Shown here: positions 13,465 to 26,489 of the stretch, piece after piece
Numbering within the stretch: the stretch's first letter is position 1
How the letters are laid out: every line of letters begins with the position of its first letter
NCBI GenBank assembly: GCA_033782935.1
Contig: JAWQEG010000062.1
Coordinates: 11,798,001 to 11,862,000 of the forward strand
DNA from: Petrolisthes cinctipes
Taxonomy: Eukaryota; Arthropoda; Malacostraca; Decapoda; Porcellanidae
Length of the DNA stretch: 64,000 bases
Reading direction: 5' to 3'
Program-made: the position numbers and the translations under genes
Notes under the pieces: model-generated
Told to the model about the DNA's origin: nothing
The model's input: the letters and a program-made list of their open reading frames with translations, nothing else
Database searches by the model: none

Positions 13465-16067
13465 TAAAATATCGATTTTGAGCATGTTTTGGGTCTGTAT
13501 CTTGAAAACATTCTAGCAAGGAGTAGGCATGTACAGATCGCTTCTGGGACCCAAAAATATCGAATTTTCTGGTGTTTTGAACCATAATTAGGGATATACA
13601 CGGGTACAGAAGATGCATACACATATTGACTTTGGGCACATAAAATATCGATTTTTAGCATGTTTTGGGCCTGTAAGTTAAAAACACTCTAACACGGAGT
13701 ATGCACGTACAGACCGCTTCTGGGACACAAAAATATCGATTTTTTGGGTGTTTTGAGCCTGAATTTGAGATATAAACGGGTACAGAAGATGCATGCACAT
13801 ATCGACTTTGGCACCCAAAATATCGATTTTTAGATTGTTTTGGGCGTATAATTTGAAAATATTCTAGCACTGAGTAGGCATGTACAGATCGATCCTGGGA
13901 CCCAAAAATATTAAATTTTCGGGTGTTTTGAGCCTAAATTTGAGATATAACCGGGTACAGAGAATGCATACACATATTGACTTTGTGCACCTAAAATATC
14001 AATTTTCAGCATGTTTTAGGCCTGTATTTTAAAAACACTCTAACACGGAGTATGTATGTACAGATCGCTTCTGGGACCCAAAAATATCGAATTTTCGAGT
14101 GTTTTGAACCTGAATTTGGGATATAGACTGGTACAGAAGATGCATACACATATTGACTTTGGGCAGCTAAAATATCGATTTTGAGCATGTTTTAAGCCTG
14201 TATTTTGAACATACTCTAACACGGAGTATGCATGTACAGATCGCTTAAGGGACCCAAAAATATGGAATTTTCGGGTGTTTTGAGCTTGAATTTGAGATAT
14301 AAACGGGTACAGAAGATGCATGCACATATCGACTTTGGGCACCCAAAATATCGATTTTAATCATGTTTTGGGTCTGTATCTTGAAAAAATTCTTACAAGG
14401 GGTAGGCATGTACAGATCGCTTCTCGGACCCAAAAATATCGAATTTACGGAGTTTTGAGCCTGAATTTGAGATATAAACGGGTACAGAAGATGCATGCAC
14501 ATACCGACTTTTTGAACTTAAAATTTCGATTTTGAGCATGTTTTGGGTCTGTATCTTGAAAACATTCTAGCAAGGAGTAGGCATGTACAGATCGCTTCTG
14601 GGACCCAAACATATCGAATTTTCTGTTGTTTTGAACCAGAATTAGGGATATACACGGGTACAGAAGATGCATACACATATTGACTTTGGTCACATAAAAT
14701 ATCGATTTTCAGCATGTTTTGGGCCTGTATTTTAAAAACACTCTAACACGGAGTATGCACGTACAGATCGCTTCTGGGACCAAAAAAGATTGAATTTTCG
14801 ATTGTTTTGAGCATGAATTTGAGATATAAACGGGCACAGAAGATGAATGCACATATCGACTTTGGGCACCTAAAATTTCGATTTTGATCATCTTTTGGGC
14901 CTGTATTTTGAAAATACTCAAACACGGTGTAGACATGTACAGATCGCTTCTAGGACACAAAAATATCGATTTTTTGGGTGTTTTGAGCCTGAATTTGAGA
15001 TATAAACGGGTACAGAAGATGCATGCACATATCGACTTTGGGACCCAAAATATCGATTTTTAGTATGTTTTGGGCGTATAATTTGAAAATATTCTAGCAC
15101 TGAGTAGGCATGTACAGATCGCTTCTGGGACCCAAAAATATCGAATTTTCGGGTGTTTTGAGCCTGAATTTGAGATATAAACGGGTAAAGAAAATGCATG
15201 CACATATCGACTTTTTGCACATAAAATATCGATTTTTAGCATGTTTTGGGACTGTATCTTAAAAACATTCTAGCAAGAAGTAGGCATGTACAGATTGCTT
15301 CTGGGACCCAAAAATATCGAATTTTCGAATGTTTTGAACCTGAATTTGGGATATAGACGGGTACAGAAGATGCATACACATATTGACTTTAGGCAGCTAA
15401 AATATCGATTTTCAGCATTTTTTAGGCTTGTATTTTGAAAATACTCTAACACGGAGTATGCATGTGCAGATGGTTTTTGGGACCCAAAAATATCGATTAT
15501 TCGGGTGTTTTGAGTCTGAATTTATGATATAAACGGGTACAGAATATGCATGCACTTATCGACTTTGGGCACCCAATATATCGATTTTGAGCATGTTTTG
15601 GGCCTGTATTTTTAAAATACTCTAACACGGAGTAGACACGTACAGATCGCTTCTGGGACACAAAAATATCGAATTTTTGGGTGTTTTGAGCCTGAATTTA
15701 AGATATAAACGGGTACAGAAGATGCATGCACATATCGACTTTGGGCACCCAAAATATCGATTTTGAGCATGTTCTGAGCCTATATATTGAACACATTCTA
15801 GCACTGAGTAGGCATGTACAGATCGCTTCTGGGAAACCAAAAATATTGAATTTTCGGGTGTTTTGAGCCTGAATTTGAGATATAACCGGGTACAGAGAAT
15901 GCATACACATATTGACTTTGTGCACCTAAAATATCAATTTTCAGCATGTTTTGGGCCTGTAATTAAAAAACACTCTAACACGGAGTATGCATGTACAGAT
16001 CGCTTCTGGGACCCAAAAATATCGAATTTTCGAGTGTTATGAAGCTGAATTTGGGATATAGACTGGT
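13430..16067. repeat. Higher-order repeat B, copy 1 (15 monomers, 2,638 bp)
   Basis: Repeated immediately downstream at an offset of 2,638 bp, close to 15 x 176. The breakpoint lies in the shared GGTACAGAAGATGCAT box at about 16,055-16,070. Matching landmarks include 13464/16102, 14006/16644, 14709/17347, 15270/17908 and 15622/18260. The first few tens of bases overlap the end of repeat A copy 2 because the boundary is ambiguous within conserved sequence. The only difference from copy 2 that I noticed is C at 13,714 against T at 16,352. Confidence 0.94.
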
Positions 16068-18705
16068 ACAGAAGATGCATGCACATATCGACTTTTTGCA
16101 CTTAAAATATCGATTTTGAGCATGTTTTGGGTCTGTATCTTGAAAACATTCTAGCAAGGAGTAGGCATGTACAGATCGCTTCTGGGACCCAAAAATATCG
16201 AATTTTCTGGTGTTTTGAACCATAATTAGGGATATACACGGGTACAGAAGATGCATACACATATTGACTTTGGGCACATAAAATATCGATTTTTAGCATG
16301 TTTTGGGCCTGTAAGTTAAAAACACTCTAACACGGAGTATGCACGTACAGATCGCTTCTGGGACACAAAAATATCGATTTTTTGGGTGTTTTGAGCCTGA
16401 ATTTGAGATATAAACGGGTACAGAAGATGCATGCACATATCGACTTTGGCACCCAAAATATCGATTTTTAGATTGTTTTGGGCGTATAATTTGAAAATAT
16501 TCTAGCACTGAGTAGGCATGTACAGATCGATCCTGGGACCCAAAAATATTAAATTTTCGGGTGTTTTGAGCCTAAATTTGAGATATAACCGGGTACAGAG
16601 AATGCATACACATATTGACTTTGTGCACCTAAAATATCAATTTTCAGCATGTTTTAGGCCTGTATTTTAAAAACACTCTAACACGGAGTATGTATGTACA
16701 GATCGCTTCTGGGACCCAAAAATATCGAATTTTCGAGTGTTTTGAACCTGAATTTGGGATATAGACTGGTACAGAAGATGCATACACATATTGACTTTGG
16801 GCAGCTAAAATATCGATTTTGAGCATGTTTTAAGCCTGTATTTTGAACATACTCTAACACGGAGTATGCATGTACAGATCGCTTAAGGGACCCAAAAATA
16901 TGGAATTTTCGGGTGTTTTGAGCTTGAATTTGAGATATAAACGGGTACAGAAGATGCATGCACATATCGACTTTGGGCACCCAAAATATCGATTTTAATC
17001 ATGTTTTGGGTCTGTATCTTGAAAAAATTCTTACAAGGGGTAGGCATGTACAGATCGCTTCTCGGACCCAAAAATATCGAATTTACGGAGTTTTGAGCCT
17101 GAATTTGAGATATAAACGGGTACAGAAGATGCATGCACATACCGACTTTTTGAACTTAAAATTTCGATTTTGAGCATGTTTTGGGTCTGTATCTTGAAAA
17201 CATTCTAGCAAGGAGTAGGCATGTACAGATCGCTTCTGGGACCCAAACATATCGAATTTTCTGTTGTTTTGAACCAGAATTAGGGATATACACGGGTACA
17301 GAAGATGCATACACATATTGACTTTGGTCACATAAAATATCGATTTTCAGCATGTTTTGGGCCTGTATTTTAAAAACACTCTAACACGGAGTATGCACGT
17401 ACAGATCGCTTCTGGGACCAAAAAAGATTGAATTTTCGATTGTTTTGAGCATGAATTTGAGATATAAACGGGCACAGAAGATGAATGCACATATCGACTT
17501 TGGGCACCTAAAATTTCGATTTTGATCATCTTTTGGGCCTGTATTTTGAAAATACTCAAACACGGTGTAGACATGTACAGATCGCTTCTAGGACACAAAA
17601 ATATCGATTTTTTGGGTGTTTTGAGCCTGAATTTGAGATATAAACGGGTACAGAAGATGCATGCACATATCGACTTTGGGACCCAAAATATCGATTTTTA
17701 GTATGTTTTGGGCGTATAATTTGAAAATATTCTAGCACTGAGTAGGCATGTACAGATCGCTTCTGGGACCCAAAAATATCGAATTTTCGGGTGTTTTGAG
17801 CCTGAATTTGAGATATAAACGGGTAAAGAAAATGCATGCACATATCGACTTTTTGCACATAAAATATCGATTTTTAGCATGTTTTGGGACTGTATCTTAA
17901 AAACATTCTAGCAAGAAGTAGGCATGTACAGATTGCTTCTGGGACCCAAAAATATCGAATTTTCGAATGTTTTGAACCTGAATTTGGGATATAGACGGGT
18001 ACAGAAGATGCATACACATATTGACTTTAGGCAGCTAAAATATCGATTTTCAGCATTTTTTAGGCTTGTATTTTGAAAATACTCTAACACGGAGTATGCA
18101 TGTGCAGATGGTTTTTGGGACCCAAAAATATCGATTATTCGGGTGTTTTGAGTCTGAATTTATGATATAAACGGGTACAGAATATGCATGCACTTATCGA
18201 CTTTGGGCACCCAATATATCGATTTTGAGCATGTTTTGGGCCTGTATTTTTAAAATACTCTAACACGGAGTAGACACGTACAGATCGCTTCTGGGACACA
18301 AAAATATCGAATTTTTGGGTGTTTTGAGCCTGAATTTAAGATATAAACGGGTACAGAAGATGCATGCACATATCGACTTTGGGCACCCAAAATATCGATT
18401 TTGAGCATGTTCTGAGCCTATATATTGAACACATTCTAGCACTGAGTAGGCATGTACAGATCGCTTCTGGGAAACCAAAAATATTGAATTTTCGGGTGTT
18501 TTGAGCCTGAATTTGAGATATAACCGGGTACAGAGAATGCATACACATATTGACTTTGTGCACCTAAAATATCAATTTTCAGCATGTTTTGGGCCTGTAA
18601 TTAAAAAACACTCTAACACGGAGTATGCATGTACAGATCGCTTCTGGGACCCAAAAATATCGAATTTTCGAGTGTTATGAAGCTGAATTTGGGATATAGA
18701 CTGGT
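16068..18705. repeat. Higher-order repeat B, copy 2
   Basis: Tandem copy of 13430-16067 and almost identical to it. After 18,705 the sequence switches to the form seen before the end of the first unit, so the duplication has a clean edge. Monomers just downstream (about 18,740-19,100) resemble those near 14,170-14,510 with more differences, so an older round of the same duplication may exist. Confidence 0.94.
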
Positions 18706-21700
18706 ACAGAAGATGCATACACATATTGACTTTGGGCAGCTAAAATATCGATTTACAGAATGTTTTGGGCCTGTATTTTGAACATACTCTAACACGGAGT
18801 ATGCATGTACAGATCGCTTAAGGGACCCAAAAATATGGAATTTTCGGGTGTTTTGAGCTTGAATTTGAGATATAAACGGGTACAGAAGATGCATGCACAT
18901 ATCGACTTTGGGCACCTAAAATATCGATTTTGATCATGTTTTGGGTCTGTATCTTGAAAAAATTCTTGCAAGGAGTAGGCATGTACAGATCGTTTCTGGG
19001 ACCCAAAAATATCGAATTTACAGAGTTTTGAGCCTGAATTTGAGATATAAACGGGTACAGAAGATGCATGCACATACCGACTTTTTTAACTTAAAATTTC
19101 GATTTTGAGCATGTTTTGGGTCTGTATCTTGAAAACATTCTAGCAAGGAGTAGGCATGTACAGATCGCTTCTGGGTCCCAAAAATATCGAATTTTCGGGG
19201 GTTTTGAGCCTGAATTTGAGATATAAACGGGTACAGAAGATGCATGCACATATCGACTTTTTGCACATAAAATATCGATTTTGAGCATGTTTTGGGACTG
19301 TATCTTGAAAACATTCTAGCAAGAAGTAGGCATGTACAGATTGCTTCTGAGACCCAAAAATATCGAATTTTCGAATGTTTTGAACCTGAATTTGGGATAT
19401 AGACGGGTGCAGAAGATGCATAGCCATATTGACTTTGGGCTGCTAAAATATCGATTTTCAGCATGTTTTAGGCTTGTATTTTGAAAATACTCTGACACGG
19501 AGTATGCATGTACAGATGGCTTTTGGGACCCAAAAATATCGAATATTCGGGTGTTTTGAGTCTGAATTTGAGATATAAACGGGTACAGAAGATGCATGCA
19601 CATATCGACTTTAGGCACCCAATATATCGATTTTGAGCATATTTTGGGCCTGTATTTTTAAAATACTCTAACACGGAGTAGACACGTACAGATCGCTTCT
19701 GGGACACAAAAATATCGAATTTTTGGGTGTTTTGAGCCTGAATTTGAGATATAAACAGGTACAGAAGTTGCATGCACATATCGACTTTGGGCACGCAAAA
19801 TATCGATTTTTAGCATGTTTTGGACCTATATTTTGAAAACATTCTAGCACTGAGTAGGCATGTACAGATCGCTTCTGGGACCCAAAAATATTGAATTTTT
19901 GGGAGTTTTGAGCCTGAATTTGAGATATAACCGGGTACAGAGAAAGCATACACATATTGACTTTGTGCACCTAAAATATCAAATTTTTAGCATGTTATGG
20001 GCCTGTACTTTAAAAACACTCTAACACGGAGTATGCATGTACAGATCGCTTCTGGGACCCAAAAATATCGAATTTTCGGAGTTTTGAGCCTGAATTTGAG
20101 ATATAAACGGGTACAGAAGATGCATGCACATATCGACTTTTTGCACTTAATTAAAATATCGATTTTGAACATGTTTTGGGTCTGTATCTTAAAAACATTC
20201 TAGCAAGGAGTAGGCATGTACAGATCGCTTCTGGGACCCAAAAATATTGAATTTTCTGATGTTTTGAACCAGAATTAGGGATATACACGGGTACAGAAGA
20301 TGCATACACATATTGACTTTGAGCACATAAAATATCGATTTTCAGCATGTTTTGGGCCTGTATTTTAAAAAATACTCTAACACGGAGTATGCACGTACAG
20401 ATCGCTTCTGGGACCCAAAAACATTGAATTTTCGGGTGTTTTGAGCATGAATTTGAGTTATAAACGGGTACAGAAGATGCATGCACATATCGACTTTGGG
20501 CACCTAAAATATCGATTTTGAGCATGTTTTGGGCCTGTATTTTGAAAATACTCAAACACGGTGTAGACATGTACAGATCGCTTCTGGGACACAAAAATAT
20601 CGATTTTTTGGGTGTTTTGAGCCTGAATTTGAGATATAAACGGGTACAGAAGATGCATGCACATATCGACTTTGGGACCCAAAATATCGATTTTTAGTAT
20701 GTTTTGGGCGCAAAATAAGAAAATATTCTAGCACTCAGTAGGCATGTACAGATCGCTTTTAGGACCCAAAAATATCTAATTTTCGGGAGTTTTGAGCCTG
20801 AATTTGGGATATAACCGGGTACAGAAGATGCATGCACATATCGACTTTTTGCACCTAAAATATCGATTTTGAGCATGTTTTGGGTCTGTATCTTGAAAAC
20901 ATTCTAGAAAGGAGTAGGCATGTACAGATCGCTTCTGGGACCCAAAAATACCGAATTTTCCGGTGTTTTGAATCTGAATTTGAGATATAGACGGGTACAG
21001 AAGATGCATACACATATTGACTTTGGGCACTTAAAATATAGATTTTCAGCATGTTTAAAGCCTGTATTTTGAAAATACTTTAACACGGAGAAGGCATGTA
21101 CAGATCGCTTCTAGGACCCAAAAAAATCGAATTTTCGGGTGTTCTGAGCCTGAATTTGAGATATAAAAGGATACAGAAGATGCATGCACATATTGACTTT
21201 GGGCACCTAAAATATCGATTTTGAGCATGTTTTGGGCCTGTATTTTGAAAATACTGTACTACGAAGTAGGCATGTACAGATCGCTTCTGGGACCCAAAAA
21301 TATCGAATTTTCGGGTGTTTTGAACCTGAATTTGGGATATAGATGGGTACAGAAGATGCATACACATATTGACTTTGGGCACCTAAAATATAGATTTTCA
21401 GCATATTTTGAGCCTGTATTTTGAAAATACTTTAACACGGAGAAGGCATGTACAGATCGCTTCTGGGACCCAAAAATGTCGAATTTTCGGATGTTTTGAA
21501 CCTGAATTTGAGATATAAACGGGTACAGAAGATGCATGCACATATCGACTTTTTGCACATAAAATATCGATTTTGAGCATGTTTTGGGACTGTATCTTGA
21601 AAACATTCTAGCAAGAAGTAGGCATGTTCAGATTGCTTCTCGGACCCAAAAATATCGAATTTTCGAATGGTTTGAACCTGAATTTGGGATATAGACGGGT

Positions 21701-22429
21701 ACAGAAGATGCATACACCTATGGACTTTGGGCAGCTAAAATATCGATTTTCAGCATGTTTTAGGCTTGTATTTTGAAAATACTCTAACACGGAGTAGACA
21801 TGTACAGATCGCTTTTGGGACCCAAAAATATCGAATTTTCGGGAGTTTTGAGCCTGAATTTGAGATATAACCGGGTACAGAAGATGCATGCACATATCGA
21901 CTTTTTGCACTTAATTAAAATATCGATTTTGAGCATGTTTTGGGTCTGTATCTTAAAAACATTCTAGCAAGGAGTAGGCATGTACAGATCTCTTCTGGGA
22001 CCCAAAAATATCGAATATTCTGTTGTTTTGAACCAGAATTAGGGATATACACGGGTACAGAAGATCCATACACATATTGACTTTGGGCACATAAAATATC
22101 GATTTTCAGCATGTTTTGGGCCTGTATTTTAAAAACACTCTAACACGGAGTATGCACGTACAGATCGTTTCTGGGACACAATAATATCGATTTTTTGGGT
22201 GTTTTGAGCCTGAATTTGAGATATAAACGGGTACAGAAGATGTATGCACATATCGACTTTGGCACCCAAAATATCGATTTTTAGTTTGTTTTGGGTGTAT
22301 AATTTGAAAATATTCTAGCACTGAGTAGGCATGTACAGATCGCTTCTGGAATCCAAAAATATCGAATTTTCGGGGGTTTTGAGCCAGAATTTGGGATATA
22401 ACCGGGTACAGAGGATGCATGCACATATC
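18706..22429. repeat. Type I satellite, mixed monomers
   Basis: About 21 full-length monomers without a close tandem partner. The first part is a diverged relative of repeat B. The block also contains monomers with the 4-bp TTAA insertion (CACTTAATTAAAATATCG) near 20,146 and 21,909. That insertion also marks monomers near 25,259, 27,207 and 33,317, and its variant CTCTTAATTAAAATATCG near 6,590 and 12,580. I see nothing but satellite here. Confidence 0.9.
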
Positions 22430-25400
22430 GACTTTTTGCACCTAAAATATCGATTTTGAGCATGTTTTGGGACTGTATCTTGAAAACATTCTAGCAAGGA
22501 GTAGGCATGTACAGATCGCTTCTGGGACCCAAAAATACCGAATTTTCTGGTGTTTTGAACCTGAATTTATTTGGGATATACACGGGTACAGAAGATGCAT
22601 ACACATATTGACTTTGGGCATCAAAAATATAGATTTTTAGCATGTTTTAAGCCTGTATTTTGAAAATACTTTAACACGGAGAAGGCATGTACAGATCGCT
22701 TCTGGGACCCAAAAAATATCGAATTTTCGGATGTTTTGAGCCTGAATTTGAGATATAAACGGGTACAGAAGATGCATGCACATATCGACTTTTTGCACCT
22801 AAAATATCGATTTTGAGCATGTTTTGGGACTGTATCTTGAAAACATTCTAGCAAGAACTAGGCATGTACAGATTGCTTCTGGGACACAAAAATATCGAAT
22901 TTTTGTGTATTTTGAGCCAGAATTTGAGATATAAACGGGTACAGAAGTTTCATGCACATATCGACTTTGGGCACCCAAAATATCGATTTTTAGCATGTTC
23001 TGAGCCTATATTTTGAAAACATTCTAGCACTGAGTAGGCATGTACAGATCTCTTCTGGGACCCAAAAATATCGAATTTTCTGATGTTTTGAACCAGAATT
23101 AGGGATATACACGGGTACAGAAGATCCATACACATATTGACTTTGGGCACATAAAATATCGATTTTCAGCATGTTTTGGGCCTGTATTTTAAAAACACTC
23201 TAACACGGAGTATGCGCGTACAGATCGCTTCTGGGACCCAAAAACATTGAATTTTCGGGTGTTTTGAGCATGAATTTGAGATATAACCGGGTACAGAAGA
23301 TGCATGCACATATCGACTTTGGGCACCTAAAATATCGATTTTGAGCATGTTTTGGGGCTGTATTTTGAAAATACTCAAACACGGTGTAGACATGTACAGA
23401 TCACTTCTGGGACACAAAAATATCGATTTTATGGGTGTTTTGAGCCTGAATTTGAGATATAAACGGGTACAGAAGATGCATGCACATATCGACTTTTGGA
23501 CCCAAAATATCGATTTTTAGTATGTTTTGGGCGTATAATTTGAAAATATTCTAGCACTGAGTAAGCATGTACAGATCGCTTCTGGGACCCAAAAATATCA
23601 AATTTTCGGAGGTTTTGAGCCAGAATTTGGGATATAACCGGGTATAGAGGATGCATGCACATATCGACTTTTTGCACTTAAAATATCGATTTTGAGCATG
23701 TTTTGGGTCTGTATCTTGAAAACATTCTGGCAAGGAGTAAGCATGTACAGATCGCTTCTGGGACCCAAAAATACCGAATTTTCTGGTATTTTGAACCTGA
23801 ATTTGAGATATAGACGGGTACAGAAGATGCATGCACATATCGACTTTGGGCACCTAAAATATGGATTTTGATCATGTTTTGGACCTGTATTTTGAAAATA
23901 CTCTAACACGGAGTAGGCATGTACAGATCGCTTTTGGGACCCCAAAATATCGAATTTTCGAATGTTTTTAACCTCAATTTTGGATATAGACGGGTACAGA
24001 AGATGCATACACATATTGACTTTGGGCATATAAAATATCGATTTTCAGCATGTTTTGGGCCTGTATTTTAAAAACACTCTAACACGGAGTATGCACGTAC
24101 AGATCGCTTCTGGGACCCAAAAACATTGAATTTTCGGGTGTTTTGAGCATTAATTTGAGATATAAACGGGAACAGAAGATGCATGCACATATCGACTTTG
24201 GGCACCTAAAATATCGATTTTGAGCATCTTTTGGGCCTGTATTTTGAAAATACTCAAACACGGTGTAGACATGTATAGATCGCTTCTGGAACACAAAAAT
24301 ATAGATTTTTGGGGGGTTTTGAGCCTGAATTTGAGATATAAACGGGTACAGAAGATGCATGCACATATCGACTTTGGGACCCAAAATATCGATTTTTAGT
24401 ATATTTTGGGCGTATAATTTGAAAATATTCTTACACTGAGTAGGCATGTACAGATCGCTTCTGGAACCCAAAAATATCGAATTTTGGGGGGTTTTGAGCC
24501 TGAATTTGGGATATAACCGGGTACAGAGGATGCATGCACAAATCGACTTTTTGCACCTAAAATATCGATTTTGAGCATGTTTTAGGTCTGTATCTTGAAA
24601 ACATTCTAGCAAGGAGTAGGCATGTACAGATCGCTTCTGGGACCCAAAAATACCGAAGTTTCTGGTGTTTTGAACCTGAATTTGAGATATAGACGGGTAC
24701 AGAAGATGCATACACATATTGACTTTTGGCAGCTAAAATATCGATTTTCAGCATGTTTTAAGCCAGTATTTTGAAAATACTTTAACACGGAGAAGGCATG
24801 TACAGATCGCTTCTGGGACCCAAAAATATCGAATTTTCTGGTGTTTTGAGATTGAATTTGAGATATAAACGGATACAGAAGATGCATGCACATATTGACT
24901 TTGGGCACCTAAAATATCGATTTTGAGCATGTTTTGGGCCTGTATTTTGAAAATACTGTACCACGGAGTAGGCATGTACAGATCGCTTCTGGGACACAAA
25001 AATATCGATTTTTTGGGTGTTTTGAGCCGGAATTTGAGATATAAACGGGTACAGAAGATGCATGCACATATCGACTTTGGACACCTAAAATATCGATTTT
25101 TAGTATGTTTTGGGCCTGTATTTTAAAAATACTCTAACACGGAGTAGACATGTACAGATCGTTTTTGGGACCCAAAAATATCGAATTTTCGGGAGTTTTG
25201 AGCCTGAATTTGAGTAATAACCGGGTACAGAAGATGCATGCACATATCGACTTTTTGCACTTAATTAAAATATCGATTTTGAGCATGTTTTGGGTCTGTA
25301 TCTTGAAAACATTCTAGCAAGGAGTAGGCATGTACAGATCTCTTCTGGGACCCAAAAATATCGAATTTTCTGATGTTTTGTACCAGAATTAGGGATATAC

Positions 25401-25440
25401 ACGGGTACAGAAGATCCATACACATATTGACTTTGGGCAC
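22430..25440. repeat. Higher-order repeat C, copy 1 (retrotransposon-free)
   Basis: Shares order and variants with 26,490-29,447 plus 33,278-33,497. The offset is 4,058 bp at about 22.5-23.0 kb, 4,238 bp at about 23.2-24.4 kb and 4,228 bp after about 24.55 kb. The step from 4,058 to 4,238 is about one monomer. The step to 4,228 is a 10-bp deletion near 28,675 in the other copy. A marker is the ATTT insertion in GAATTTATTTGGGATATAC at about 22,563, matched at about 26,627. Positions 25,130-25,440 are the empty-site partner of the retrotransposon insertion. Confidence 0.88.
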
Positions 25441-26489
25441 CTAAAATATCGGTTTTGAGCATGTTTTGGGCCTGTATCTTGAAAAAATTCTAGCAAGGAG
25501 TAGGCATGTACAGATTGCTCCTGGGACCCAAAAATATCGAATTTTCGGATGTTTTGAACCTGAATTTGGGATATAGACGGATGCAGAAGATGCATGCACA
25601 TATCGACTTTGGGCACCTAAAATATGGATTTTGAGCATGTTTTGGACCTGTATTTTGAAAATACTCTAACACGGAGTAGGCATGTACAGATCGCTTTTGG
25701 GACCCAAAAATATCGAATTTTCGGGTGTTTTGAGCCTGAATTTGAGATATAAACGGGTACAGAAGATGCATGCACATATCGACTTTTTGCACCTAAAATA
25801 TTGATTTTGAACATGTTTTGGGTCTGTATCTTGAAAACATTCTATCAAGAAGTAGGCATGTACAGATTGCTTCTGGGACCCAAAAATATCGAATTTTCGA
25901 ATGTTTTGAACCTCAATTTGGGATATAGACGGGTACAGAAGATGCATACACATATTGTCTATAGGCAGCTAAAATATCGATTTTCAGCATGTTTTAGGCT
26001 TGTATTTTGAAAATACTCTAACATGGAGTATGCATGTACAGATGGCTTTTGGGACCCAAAAATATCGATTATTCGGGTGTTTTGAGTCTGAATTTGAGAT
26101 ATAAACGGGTACAGAAGATGCATGCACATATCGACTTTGGCACCCAAAATACCGATTTTTAGTTTGTTTTGGGCGTATAATTTTAAAATATTCTAGCACT
26201 GAGTAGGCATGTACAGATCGCTTCTGGAACCCAAAAATATCGAATTTTCGGGTGTTTTGAACCTGAATTTATTTGGGATATACACGGGTACAGAAGATGC
26301 ATACACATATTGACTTTGTGCACCTAAAATATAGATTTTCAGCATGTTTTGAGCCTGTACTTTAAAAATACTTTAACACGGAGAAGGCATGTACAGATCG
26401 CTTCTTTAACCCAAAAATATCGAATTTTCGGGGGTTTTGAGCCAGAATTTGGGAAATAAACGGGTCCAAAGGATGCATGCACATATCGA
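25441..26489. repeat. Type I satellite between copies of repeat C
   Basis: About six monomers. Part of the block (about 25,500-25,700) matches the region near 27,980-28,170, which carries the CAGATTGCTCCTGGG and AATATGGATTTTGAGC variants. The block is therefore a mosaic of monomers found elsewhere in the array and not a simple spacer. No gene-like content. Confidence 0.85.

Noticed and set aside
24079..24717. Many open frames of 60-212 codons in the satellite, mostly on the minus strand; this is the longest.
   Set aside because: They translate the same 88-bp unit in successive frames (88 is not a multiple of 3), start and stop at the same repeat positions, follow every indel of the repeat without regard to frame and match no known protein. 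They are a by-product of few stop codons in the repeat.
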